Part shown: positions 49,365-59,600 of the stretch, piece by piece
How positions within the stretch are numbered: the first letter of the stretch is position 1
How the letters are laid out: the number at the start of each line of letters is the position of its first letter
Source of the DNA: Monocercomonoides exilis
Taxonomy: Eukaryota; Preaxostyla; Oxymonadida; Polymastigidae
NCBI GenBank assembly: GCA_001643675.2
Contig: LSRY02000050.1
Coordinates: 1-64,000 of the forward strand
DNA length: 64,000 nt
Direction: 5' to 3'
Position numbers and translations under genes: made by a program
The notes under the pieces: generated by a model
Database searches by the model: none
Seen by the model: only the letters and a program-made list of their open reading frames with translations
What the model was told of the DNA's origin: nothing

Positions 49365-49829
49365 TCAAATATCTAACAACATAAAAGTCCATACGTTTTT
49401 AGGTGACTTCGATGTCTTTTGCATCAAAACAAGCAAAATTTTGAAACAAAATAATCTTGTTTTTGTGCAAATAAATAAGGGTGACCAACCTATAATTTTA
49501 TAAGTGAAGATTTTTGATTGGTGATTGTCTGCGATAAGGACATGTTTGAGCTGCTTGGGTGAATGGCCAAGGATGCGCCCATGCGAGATATAGCAATGCA
49601 GAAGAACAATGATTTTGTTTACAGATGAAGGAGCGAGTAGCTGTTTTGCAATATTGCTTGCAAAAAGAGAATTGGTGGGGGAAATTGCATGGAATTTGAA
49701 CTTGGTTATATATTGCAAAACATATGAGGTAACATCGGCTGCTATATTTTGAATGAAAAATAATTCTAGCAAGATGCAGAAAAGGCGAGGAGAATGTTTC
49801 TGAAAGATTGAATTGAACCACTTGTTCAA
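49365..49829 (-). CDS. Unrecognised 154-codon frame, possible exon of a helical protein
   Basis: Open minus frame beginning with a TTG codon, so it would have to be an internal exon or part of a larger gene. It reads KLNKWFNSIFQKHSPRLFC, IQNIAADVTSYVLQYITKF, LFASNIAKQLLAPSSVNK, VLLHCYISHGRILGHS and KQLKHVLIADNHQSKIF. The pattern of alternating hydrophobic residues suggests packed helices, and codon composition looks coding. An overlapping frame (49,857-49,498) has an ATG but poorer composition. I do not recognise a family, and no paralog is in the window. Confidence 0.35.
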   Translation of the reverse strand: MNKWFNSIFQKHSPRLFCILLELFFIQNIAADVTSYVLQYITKFKFHAISPTNSLFASNIAKQLLAPSSVNKIIVLLHCYISHGRILGHSPKQLKHVLIADNHQSKIFTYKIIGWSPLFICTKTRLFCFKILLVLMQKTSKSPKNVWTFMLLDI

Positions 49830-49862
49830 TTTGTGGGAAATGTTGTGAACTTGGCATATCTA

Positions 49863-51588
49863 TTGGGCAAGACTTGTTTTGTGTGATTTTTTGAGGGAAA
49901 GATGATTTTGTGGAAAAGGAAAGGAAATTGGGGGGTTGGACAATAGAGGAAACGAGTTGAGCGAGACACCCAACAGGCCTTTACAACTATCGCGTTTGCA
50001 TTTCACATGAATCCTGCAGGAAAGCCATCAGCGAAGATTTGACGTTGAATTGAGCTTTGAAAAGGTGTTAATTTGGAGGATAACTGTTTTCATCTGATAT
50101 AATGATTGGTTTCACAATGGATTTTCTGCTTTCGATGACGTATTATGCAAGTCTTTATTGTCCAGTTGTCTGCTTTTTTATGTGGCAGGAGGCAATTTTG
50201 GAGAACGAGAAATCCAGCTGGACTGATAATTACCAATCCATTAGAGATGGGAAAGTATTTCAAGACCAAAAAATGGTTTGACTTTTTTTATTTCATTCAT
50301 TTTTCTTTAAAAGACTTCTTTGATAAATTCAGAATAACTATGAACCGAAATGTTGCTGAATGAAGCCTTTTTATCTTTTTTCAAAAGATTCAGAAGTTAA
50401 TGAGATTAATCTTGTTTGCATCGCATTCAACGATTGCATTCATTTCTTCCGCAATCTGCCTTGCATGCATAGCATGACAATGCTTGACATGAGCTTGAAA
50501 GAGAAAAGCAGTTTGTTTGGCTCATTTGTTGAGGGTATTTGGCAGAAGCGACTTATTTGTCGGAGCAGATGGGCTGGCTGGGCATTCGCATTCAAAAAGC
50601 ATCCAACTTTTTTTGTGATTTGTCATAACTCTTTGCCATTTCCAGAATGGTTTGATGGGAACAGCCAATTTTTTGCTTTAATGGCAGATTTGCAATACTG
50701 GTGAAATATGCAGAATTGAATGAAATGTGAAAGGAACTATGATATTTTAAACCAAAGTTGAAATTGGAATACTTCCAAAAAGAGGAGAGAAAAGGAGGGA
50801 AGATGAAGCGATGGACAAGAAAACAAGGGGAAAATGGTTGTGAACAAGAAAAGTGAATTTGAAGAAGACGAAGAAGAAAAGAGAAGAGAGAAAGAGGAAA
50901 TAAGCTATTTTTAAAAGAAGAATATGATATTTTCTAATGAATGAAATGAAAGAAGGAAAGATGTTCCTCATTACGAGGAAAGAAAGTTCAGAGAAAGAAC
51001 TTTGCTATTTTTTATTGGAGAAAGAGAGAGAAGAGAAAGAAAGGAAGAGAGAAGAAGAAGACTTCTTTGAAATCAGCTTTGAGAAAAGAAGGGGGAAAAA
51101 ATATTTGAATTAATTATTCCGGCAAACTTCCAAAAAGATGAGCGGAAAGCTGGAATTTTCATGGAGAAAAATGAGTGAAGTGGATTAGAAGAAAAAGAAG
51201 AAGAAGATAAAAAGGCAAAAGAGGAGAAAATCAAGCAAAGAGGGATATTTCTCCGGATGATACTAATTCTCCGGAAGTGGTTCTCTTTCATAAACATGAG
51301 GAATTTTGAGGATATCAGCAGGAAAAGAGAAGAGTAATTTTAAAAGGAAGAAAAATAGGAAAGGAGTTATTTCTCATCAGATGATTTGTGCGAAGAGGTT
51401 TCAAATTTTTATAACAGGTTAAAGAGAGAAAGAGAAAAGATTACCCAATGAAATATAAATAAAGAAGGAAAAAGATGAATAGAAATGAGAGAAAGGAAGA
51501 AAAAAAAGGGAAAGTTGAAATGGAAAAATATAAGGAAAAAGAAAGTTATTTCTCCGTTTTCTCTCAATTTGCATAAAAGGTGGAGAGT
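49863..51588. other. Stretch without a supported gene
   Basis: Holds a 114-codon plus frame at 50,360-50,704 (DMSLKEKSSLFGSFVEGIW..., Trp/Phe-rich, unrecognised) and, from ~50.75 kb, purine-rich DNA (GAAGAA/GAGAGA) in which frames are composition artefacts. No domain is recognisable. Confidence 0.45.
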
Positions 51589-51599
51589 ATGATTACTCT

Positions 51600-51735
51600 T
51601 CCGCTTCTTTTTCTTCTTCTTCTTCTCCTCCTTCTCCTTCTTCTCCTTCTCCTTCTTCTTCTTCTCCTTCTTCTCTTTCTTCTTCATCTTCATCATCATC
51701 ATCTTCTTCTTCTTCTTCTAAACCTTCTTCTTCAA
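51600..51735. repeat. TTC/TCC-rich microsatellite
   Basis: CTTCTTCTCCTTCTTC-type triplets for about 135 bp. The poly-Leu frame on the plus strand and the Lys/Glu-rich frame on the minus strand are by-products. Confidence 0.9.
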
Positions 51736-51789
51736 ATGCTTATCATCGCCTTCTTTATTACCTTCTTCTTAACCTTCTTCATCTGCTGA

Positions 51790-54076
51790 TAGCGAAGCAC
51801 TGATCGCATCAAGCATCATTATTATTATTATTATCGCGTCACTCACTCACTCCCTCCTTCGAAATGTCTCGAATAAAGCTTGCTCTTCAGATGTGCCAGC
51901 TTCAATCAACTTTCTTCCTCATTCAACGTGCAATTCATTCAAGAACTCTTTCATCGTCTGCTCTTATGCCATCTCCTTCTCTTGTCTCTCTCCATTCGCG
52001 CTCCTCTTCCATCCAGCCACCTCTGCCTCGTCCTCTCCAAAAGGGATCTTCAGTTTCAGTCACTTCCACAGCACCATCCCAATTGAGAATGGAGCTGATT
52101 CTTTTGCTGCTTCCTTGTTCTTGTTCATCTGCTGTTCTGATTGTCTTCATCCTCAAACACTCCTTCCTGTTCTCATCTTCATCCTCAAAGGCCGATGGAG
52201 GAAGAGGATATTTTGTGAACATCTTGCTCTTCACAGAAATATTGGAGGAAGATTCAATCAGCTGTGGAAGTCAAAGAGAAGAAAGAAGCATCTGAATCAT
52301 CTGATGAGCAGTCAGAAGAAAAGGGAATGATAACAAGCCATATGCCAAGAGAATTCATAAGATTTGTGGAATCAGATTCCTCAAAAGAGGGGGAAGGCTG
52401 TCTTCCTCATCCTCAAAGGCATGAAGAGCCTCATTCACCACACGGAACATGGTCTGGATGGCAGAATGCTCTTCATTTGTTCGTTCTTTCAATCATCACA
52501 AATATTGATGGAAAGGAGAATATGCTGTCTTTTCATTGAAAATAGACAAATCGGATTCAATTTATTTTATGAATGGCATGCATTCAAACAGAAGAACAGT
52601 GAAAGAGCGTTTGAAGTGAAAGTATCAGATGATAGAGATTCCAAAATAATGGAAAGAATTAATAGAAAGAAAGAAAGAAAGAAAAAGGAAGAGCGATATC
52701 GATCTGAGGAACTAGGAATCTGCGCAGCTGTATGGAAAGGAAAGAAAAAAGGAATATTGCCAGAATCCGTCAAAGTGGGAACAAATTGGCAATGTGCTAT
52801 GATATTTAATGGTTCGGATGGAATTTTGCCATTTTTCCGGGCAGTATCAGGATTGATGCGCCGTTCGTTAGTAAGCTCTTACAGCTGAATTTCTCTATTT
52901 TGTGCGCTGTTGAGGGAATCTTTCTGGAGACAGCTGCTTTATATTTGGCATGTTGCATGAGGACAGATATCGGAGAGGAAGGCATAAGTGATGAAAATAT
53001 AGTTGGAGCGAAAAGGTTTGATCAAAGTGAATTTTGGAGGCCGCAGCAGAAGATGCAAACAAACAGGAGAAGAGAGTGAAGAAGACAGAGAAAAAGAGGC
53101 AACAAGTGAGAGAGAAAATGGAAAGAAGGTGGGGAAAAGAGTAAGGGTGATGCATGAGAATAAGGAATGAAAAAGGAGGGAGAGAAAGAGGAAAGGTGGA
53201 ATGGAATGAATAGAAAATGCCATTTCAGGAAGGAGACTGATGTTGGAGCAGCTGACACGATTTGGCAGAAAAGCGAAGAAGAGGAAAGAGGGAAAGGGAA
53301 AAAGGAATGAAGCAGAAAAAGGATCAGCAATCAACAGGGGTCTTTATTTGCTAAAAGGAGAATGAAGTGAGGAGCAGAGGGAAGCTCTGTTTCAAAGAGA
53401 GCATCACTCAGAAATCCATCTTGTCTTCCATTCCTTCCTCCACCTCATTTCAGCTGCTTTCTTGTAATTTTTTTTTTTCATTTCCTGAAGAAACTGCTTT
53501 TGCAGCATCAAACTTGGGGGATGAGCTTCCTCTTTGAAATAAAATAAAAAAAAGATTTGTTTTGTTTTTTATGTTTTTATTCTTGTTCATCGGCACACAT
53601 TCCTGTGCTCCAAACAAAGTGAGCTGCGAAACAAAGCATCCAAGTCATTTCACTTTGATTGATGTGCCAGTCAAATAATTGAAAAATGAAAAAAAAAAAA
53701 AAAAAAAAATAAGTTAAATATATCCAATCCGGCAGAGGAAGGAGGACTTTGCGACTTTCCTGCTGATGCAAAGTGCTTTCTCCTGAGCAACTCAAAAGCG
53801 AATAGTGAAAATCAAAAAACAACGGAATAAATGAACAAATGAACAAAAATAAAAATATAAATATAAATATAAGCAATGACAAAAGTTATAACTACAAAAA
53901 ATAAAATCATCATTGGAAAGATCGAGTTAAACTACCCTTCAAAATACACAAATCAAAAATACAATAAAACGTCTAATAATCTTTAACCATCACAAATATC
54001 AAATATCAAAAGCCTTTCTCTCCTCTTCCCCTTCTTCTCCTCCACCCTCAAACTCATCCCAAGGCTTTTTTTTGTA
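51790..54076. other. Low-complexity stretch with unrecognised frames
   Basis: Pyrimidine-rich then purine-rich DNA. Plus frames at 51,864-52,295 and 51,893-52,330 overlap each other and neither is recognisable. An A-run of about 19 lies near 53,691-53,709. The Phe/Ser-rich minus frames near 53.0-53.3 kb reflect GA-rich composition. One longer plus frame is listed separately. Confidence 0.45.
52364..52888 (+). CDS. Unrecognised 174-codon frame, low support
   Basis: ATG start and TGA stop. The middle is charged (KQKNSERAFEVKVSDDRD, RINRKKERKKKEERYRSEE) and the end is more protein-like (WQCAMIFNGSDGILPFF). No domain, signal peptide or paralog in this window is recognised. It could be a relic exon. 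Purine-rich composition makes long chance frames common here. Confidence 0.2.
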   Translation: MWNQIPQKRGKAVFLILKGMKSLIHHTEHGLDGRMLFICSFFQSSQILMERRICCLFIENRQIGFNLFYEWHAFKQKNSERAFEVKVSDDRDSKIMERINRKKERKKKEERYRSEELGICAAVWKGKKKGILPESVKVGTNWQCAMIFNGSDGILPFFRAVSGLMRRSLVSSYS

Positions 54077-54135
54077 AATAGTGAATGGTGAGTGATGTAT
54101 AGTGAATAGTGAATAGTGAACAGAGAATAGTGAGC
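54077..54135. repeat. Seven-bp minisatellite (TAGTGAA)n
   Basis: Degenerate TAGTGAA/TGGTGAG units. It lies about 330 bp downstream of the beta-helix gene's stop codon. Confidence 0.8.
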
Positions 54136-54214
54136 ATATACAATTAAAGCACATATATACATACGAATATGTATTTTCTTTCACCATCAGCAACTATATT
54201 GTGAACGGTTAATT

Positions 54215-54293
54215 ATACAAAGTACAAAATACAAAATGCAAAATGCAAAATGCAAAATGCTAAATGCAAAATGCACAATGCAAAATGCAAAAA
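54215..54293. repeat. Seven-bp minisatellite (AAATGCA)n
   Basis: About ten units of AAATGCA/AAATACA. It is the second, unrelated heptamer array within 140 bp of the first, also 3' of the beta-helix gene. Confidence 0.9.
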
Positions 54294-54463
54294 TAAAAAT
54301 ATCAATAAAAATTTAAGAATATTACCCCTCTCCTCCTTTTTCCTTTTTTCCCTTTCTTTTTTTCTTCTTCATTTCCTCCTCTCCTCCTCTCCTCCTCTCC
54401 TCCTTTTTTCCATTTCTTCTTTCTCCCCTCCCCTCCTTCTCCGCTTCTCTGATGCCATCTCTC

Positions 54464-57400
54464 TTACATATTGCTACTCATCTCCTGTTCCTTGTCTCTT
54501 CCAACACCATCCGAGTTGTGCTTCGATCTTCTCTTCTTCACAACCACCACCACCACCACAATCACTATCACAACCACTGCTATCACAAACACAATCGGCA
54601 CCACAACCGCCACAGCAATCACTCCTGTGTTTGTCTTCCGTTCGTCTTTCTTCTCTGGTTCAGGTTCTGGCACTGGTTCAGGCTCTGGCTCCTTCTTTTC
54701 CTTCAGATACTTCTCATACACATCCACTGGCTCAGCATTCTCATCTGCTGCTCCAACAACCCACCCTGCTTTCCCTTCATCGTAGCTCTTTGCAAACTCA
54801 AATGCATTATCCTGCTTGCTGAATGAGTCAAAATCTGGAGCCACAATGCACAACGACGCTCCTGATGTTCCTTTCCCGCTGTTCGTCCCATCAATCTCCA
54901 GTTTGTTCTCTCCTGGAAGCTCAAGATTCCCACTCACATGCTCCATCTCAATATATATCGCTCCCGACTTTCCATTTTCTGCCTTGCACTCCTTGAATGT
55001 GCATGCCTTTTTCCTTCCCATCTTCACCTTCGAATTCTCCTCTCCCAGCGATATCTCCACCCCTGCTGCATTCCCACTCTTCGACTTCACCTCTTCCATC
55101 TTCAGCCCTTCAACAACCACAATCGTCCCTTTTGTCTCTTCTGTCCCTTCTGTCCCTTCATTCTTTTTGTTCTCTTTTCCCTCTCCTTTAATTCCATTCT
55201 TGATGCTCATTGCTGCTCCCTCTTCCACTTCCACCTTCTTCACTTCCACATCCTCAATCACAACTTTCTTTGCTCCTTCAACCAAAAATGGTATCACTGA
55301 AAATTTCACTTCGTCATCCGAAGTGCATTCAACCTGATTCATTGTCAATGAACCTGCACTCACTTTCACAAGATGAATTCCAATTTCTCCCTCTGTCGGT
55401 CGAGCAAACTCACAGTTGTCAATTGAAAGTGATGTTGACTCTGCAGCCGCGTGTATAAGCGCTGATGGATCTATGTTTGCCTTCAATCCTTCTGTTTCTT
55501 CACTTAATGTTGTTGGGAAGTCAAATATCAAGTATCTAAATGAAACTTCTTTCTTGCATGTGAAAAGATCATTATTTGATTTCGCATCGCAACCAATCTT
55601 AACTTTTTCATTTGCATCCGCTGAACTTCCAACTCCCTCGATCATAATAGGCGATTCTTTCTCAAACGTAATTGCTTTGACCTCCAATGCATTGCTATCT
55701 TTGATAACTTTTATTTGAAATCCTCCTGAATTTGTTCCCTCTTTCAACAAATTGTATGCTTCGCTTATCGAGCCAGCTGGTTTTCCATATTCCGTCCCCA
55801 AACCATTTCCTCCTTTTTTTGCATACGCAATGTCGTATAAATCAATAAACTTCGTCACAAAGTCAACATCACTGTTACCATCTTTTTTCGCAGCAATAAA
55901 CCATTTGTTTGATTCTATTTTGTAATCTGCTGCAAAACTTTTCTTCATCGCTGCTGCGATCTCCTCATGAAGTCCAACTGGTACATCCAGATACAACCCA
56001 GTATTCTTGATTGAATTCGAAGTTTCTTCTGCTTCTCCCGCTGTGCATTTAGAAAATACCAAATTTTCTTTTGTTGATGGCCAACTTAATTTGGAAGCTG
56101 TAATTTTGTCCATTTTCAGATAGATTCCTCCTGATTTTCCATTTTCGCAAGTGCAATTTTCAAACTTTGTTTCACCTTTATCCACAATAGTGAATGAACT
56201 TTCAGCATTTTCGCTTTCAACATAAAGTGCTCCACTTGTAGCTGTTGCTGTTTCTATATCGCCAGAAACACATTCTGTAAATGTGCAGCTGTCCAACGAA
56301 ACCTCAATTTTGTTTGTACTTGTGATTTTCATTACGGCACTTGAACTTGATGCAATCTTCTTTAAATTTAATGATGTCAATGAAACTTTTGAAGCAGTTC
56401 CCTCAACCAAAAACGGTGTTGCTGCGAATGAAATTGCACTTTCGCCTCCCTCGCATTTGACTCCTGTCATCGTCAATGAGCCTGCACTCACTTTCACAAG
56501 ATGAATTCCAACTGTTTCTTCATCGGCATTTGATAGCATCACAGTTGGAGGAGCAACTGCTGTTGTCCGAACAAATCTGCAGTTCACAATGCTCAATTCT
56601 GCGCCTTCACCTTCAGTAGTTATCAATGCAAATGGTCCTGTTGCTGTCTCTGGATTGTCATCATTCTGAACTTGTTCTGGTTCAGTAGGCTGAGAAGTTT
56701 GATCCAACGAAATTGGGAAATTGAATGCCAGACTCCTGAACTCAACTTTCTTCTTGCATGTGAATAAGTCGCTTCCTGTTTTAGCATCGCAATCAATCTC
56801 CACTTCTGTCTCAATCACTTTGGCTTCTCCATTTTCTTCATCATTTTCACCCAGTCTAACTCCCATAATCGTTATTCCTGATGCTTTGTCAAATGTAATT
56901 GCTTCAGCTTTAAGAGCATCAGTTTCAGTTTCAGCTTTGATAACTTTTATTGTGAGCCCACCTTCATTTGTTCCTGCAAGCAATTCATACGCTCCTTGTA
57001 AACTTCCAATAGGCCCATCTTGAGAAACTCCTTCTCCTGTCCCTTCCCTCTTCACAAATACCTCTGTCGGTTGATCAAAATATTTTAACGTGAAGTCAAC
57101 ATCTTTGCCCTCACTTTCATTAGCAGCTACAAACCATCTATTATCATTAAGTGTGTAATCTGCCGCAAAACTGCTTTTCATCGCTTCAGCAATGGTTTTA
57201 TGAAGTTCGGCATTCACTTCTAGATACAATCCGGTGTGTCTACTTGAGGTTGCTGTGCACTCGGAAAATGTCAAGTTGGTTCCTTTTGTCGGCCAACTTA
57301 ATTTGGAAGCTTCTGTTATTCCCGTCATTTTCAGATAGATTCCTCCTGATTTTCCATTTTCGCAAGTGCAATTTTCAAACTTTGTTTCACCATTATCTCC

Positions 57401-58300
57401 AATAGTGAATGAACTTTCAGCATTTTCGCTCTCAACATAAAGCGCTCCACTTGTTTCATCGTTTGAATTGCATTCTGTGAATGTGCAGCCATCCAATGTC
57501 ACTGAAATAGCTGTGTCTTTTTTACCGACAATTTTCACCACAGCGCTTGTGGTTGAGGTAATCTTGCTCAATGTCAATAATGTCAATGAAACTTTTGATG
57601 CTTCTTCGAACAAAAATGGCGTTACTGTGAATGAAACCGCATTGCCTTCGTCCGTACACTCAACTTCTTTCATTGTCAATGAACCAGCGCTCACTTTCAT
57701 AAGATGGATTCCAATATTACCCTCAGAGCCAGGTCGCTTAAACACGCAGGTCTCTATTGTTAATGATTCTGATCCTGATCCTGCTTCATCTCCTGATTCT
57801 GGCTCTTCTTCATTTTCTGTTCCTGCAACAGCGTGAATCAGCGCGAATGGGCCCACATTTATATTAGATTCATCTGCATCTTGTTCTGGTGTTGCTGTGA
57901 TATCAAAAATTAAATATTTGAACGAAACTTTATTCTTGCACGTGAATAAATCGCTTCCTGTTATTGCATCGCAATCAATCTCAACTTTCCCATTTGTTCC
58001 TTCTGCCTCTGTAATACCTTCAATCGTGATTCCAGACGTTTTATCAAATGAAATTGCATCTGGTTTCAGAGCTGCGGTTCCTTCATCTGCTTTAATAACT
58101 TTTATTGTGAGTTCACCTTCTTCTGCTTCAGCAAGCAACTCATACGCTTCTGATAAAGAATTCTTCGGATTATCAAATGAGGTTCCATTTCCATCAGTTG
58201 TCCCGCTTTTGACATATACAGTTGTCTCCGTATTCGCTAGATCAGTTGCTTGAGAAAAAACAGAAAATGCAACAAATATCGCTGAAATAATTCCTGTCAT
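54464..58300 (-). CDS. Type I membrane surface protein with three beta-helix repeats
   Basis: 1,278 residues from the ATG at 58,300 (a TTG just before it is in frame but is not a start); stop TAA. Residues ~1-19 (MTGIISAIFVAFSVFSQA) look like a signal peptide. Three internal repeats of ~380-410 residues follow (~27-412, 413-822, 823-1200). Each has a VY(V/A)K..G..G.. start, SL..AYELL, LTIKVIK, DLFTCKKKV, IGIHLVKVSAGSLTM, and, in repeats 1 and 2, GALYVESENAESSFTI and ENCTCENGKSGGIYLKM. Repeating short strands suit a right-handed beta-helix (pectin-lyase-like) ectodomain. An EPEPEPVPEPEPEKK stalk precedes a 30-residue Val/Ile-rich helix (~1226-1255) and a KKRRSKHNSDG tail. Expected at the cell surface or in endomembranes. 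No catalytic residues can be assigned. The gene is intact and without introns. Confidence 0.9.
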   Translation of the reverse strand: MTGIISAIFVAFSVFSQATDLANTETTVYVKSGTTDGNGTSFDNPKNSLSEAYELLAEAEEGELTIKVIKADEGTAALKPDAISFDKTSGITIEGITEAEGTNGKVEIDCDAITGSDLFTCKNKVSFKYLIFDITATPEQDADESNINVGPFALIHAVAGTENEEEPESGDEAGSGSESLTIETCVFKRPGSEGNIGIHLMKVSAGSLTMKEVECTDEGNAVSFTVTPFLFEEASKVSLTLLTLSKITSTTSAVVKIVGKKDTAISVTLDGCTFTECNSNDETSGALYVESENAESSFTIGDNGETKFENCTCENGKSGGIYLKMTGITEASKLSWPTKGTNLTFSECTATSSRHTGLYLEVNAELHKTIAEAMKSSFAADYTLNDNRWFVAANESEGKDVDFTLKYFDQPTEVFVKREGTGEGVSQDGPIGSLQGAYELLAGTNEGGLTIKVIKAETETDALKAEAITFDKASGITIMGVRLGENDEENGEAKVIETEVEIDCDAKTGSDLFTCKKKVEFRSLAFNFPISLDQTSQPTEPEQVQNDDNPETATGPFALITTEGEGAELSIVNCRFVRTTAVAPPTVMLSNADEETVGIHLVKVSAGSLTMTGVKCEGGESAISFAATPFLVEGTASKVSLTSLNLKKIASSSSAVMKITSTNKIEVSLDSCTFTECVSGDIETATATSGALYVESENAESSFTIVDKGETKFENCTCENGKSGGIYLKMDKITASKLSWPSTKENLVFSKCTAGEAEETSNSIKNTGLYLDVPVGLHEEIAAAMKKSFAADYKIESNKWFIAAKKDGNSDVDFVTKFIDLYDIAYAKKGGNGLGTEYGKPAGSISEAYNLLKEGTNSGGFQIKVIKDSNALEVKAITFEKESPIMIEGVGSSADANEKVKIGCDAKSNNDLFTCKKEVSFRYLIFDFPTTLSEETEGLKANIDPSALIHAAAESTSLSIDNCEFARPTEGEIGIHLVKVSAGSLTMNQVECTSDDEVKFSVIPFLVEGAKKVVIEDVEVKKVEVEEGAAMSIKNGIKGEGKENKKNEGTEGTEETKGTIVVVEGLKMEEVKSKSGNAAGVEISLGEENSKVKMGRKKACTFKECKAENGKSGAIYIEMEHVSGNLELPGENKLEIDGTNSGKGTSGASLCIVAPDFDSFSKQDNAFEFAKSYDEGKAGWVVGAADENAEPVDVYEKYLKEKKEPEPEPVPEPEPEKKDERKTNTGVIAVAVVVPIVFVIAVVVIVIVVVVVVVKKRRSKHNSDGVGRDKEQEMSSNM

Positions 58301-58831
58301 CAAAACCGATTTATCACTCTTTAAAAAAGTAATATGATCAATTTACGTATACAATTTATTATGAATGGTTCACATTAAGGTTCAAAATTTTCGTAATCAA
58401 TATGAATACAATTTCAGACTGCAAATGCATCAAGGTATGCCAATACAGTGTCCGGAGGAGAACGGAATAACTCGGAATAATCGTGTTCCATAAAAAAGTA
58501 TTGCAAGAAATGTTTTATCGGCTGGGGGACTGATGCTGCATTTTCGCAAGCTAATTTAGGGCAAGCACGCAAATGGAGTGTATTTTATTGCTGATGGGCG
58601 GAGGGATAATTTTTTGGAGAATGAAATGTTCTCGAAGGAGGAGATGAAAAATCAATATTTTTGTGGTATCTTTTTTGATGGATTTTTGTGTGGAATTTTC
58701 TGGATGTGGCTGCTTGCCTGTACCAGTGGAGCTTGAGGAATGTGTTGTTTCTTTCTCGGGAGCTTTCAGAAGGTGTGTTTTGAGTTGTTTGGGTTTGACA
58801 TATTTTTTTTTTGAATTATTTTATTTTTCAG

Positions 58832-59600
58832 AGGAAATCGTAGAAGTTTATTTTTTTGCTTATATGGCCATTTCTGAGAGTGACAAAGCCCGGAGCAGAA
58901 GATGGCTGGAAATGGCAGGTGGAATGGAAGAGAAGGGCTTGAATGGATTATTCTCAATTGTTTGTGGTGGTTCTGTGGCTGCTGCTTCTGCTGCTGAAAA
59001 AGCCGGCGGTCGTTGGGAAAGATCCTTTTATAGTCCTGTTGCAGCAGGAGCATTTTTTGCCGAGATGCTGAAAGAAATTATCTTATTGGTGCTGGATTTG
59101 AAGCAAATTTGGGAAGAAGATTGGCTCGAAAAAGCCTTTAAAACGAAAGAGGAAAGGCTGAACAGACCCTTTGTTTGTTGACTGAACGATGCGAATGCTA
59201 TGTGTCATCAGATGCAAATTTGCACATTCCATCAGCAGAAGAACTGTTATTTTGAGTATTTCGATATTTGAGAATTGCTTGGAAGAAAGAGGAGAATGAG
59301 GAAACTCAAATGGAAACAGAAATGTCTTTTCTGTGCTTGAGTGAAACAAAAAGAATAACGGTATGAACTTGTTTCTTTTTTGAATTTTTGATTTTGAAAA
59401 TTATCTTTATTTTAATCAGGATTAAGTCAAAAGAAGTTGGTAAAAAGGATGTTACAGAAACAATAAAAAGCCTTCAAGAACATCTGTATTTGAGACATCT
59501 TGTTTGACAGTTGGACGCAAGAGAGTTGGAAGAGCAATCAATATGAGTGGAGTGGAATTGGAAAAAAGTGGAATGAATATTATAATCATTAAAATCTCGT
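58832..59600 (+). pseudogene. Decayed fourth copy of the helical (ARM/HEAT-like) family
   Basis: After a TTTTTCAG acceptor (58,829-58,831) the frame gives SDKARSRRWLEMAGGMEEKG and LNGLFSIV, which aligns loosely with exon 2 of the family (EMNEIVDGMNKEEIKDIFS). Clearer similarity follows: RCECYVSSD (family LCECY), an in-frame stop region, then AWKKEENEETQMETEMSFL (family SKKEENEETQKEVEIALLAL). An intron at the family position fits: 59,361-59,419 (GTATGAACTT...TTTTAATCAG, 59 bp). Downstream LQEHLYLRHLV, stop, DARELEEQSI recalls QEHRNLTRLA and AARELEELT. Multiple stops and frame changes show that it is non-functional. A 172-codon frame (58,663-59,181) covering its first half should not be annotated as a separate gene. 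Confidence 0.6.

Noticed and set aside
51409-51789. Poly-Leu and Lys/Glu-rich frames
   Set aside because: By-products of a TTC/TCC microsatellite and GA-rich flanks.
58663-59181. 172-residue plus-strand protein with a hydrophobic N-terminal part
   Set aside because: Its second half lies in the relic of the helical family after a splice acceptor at 58,831, so an independent gene is unlikely.
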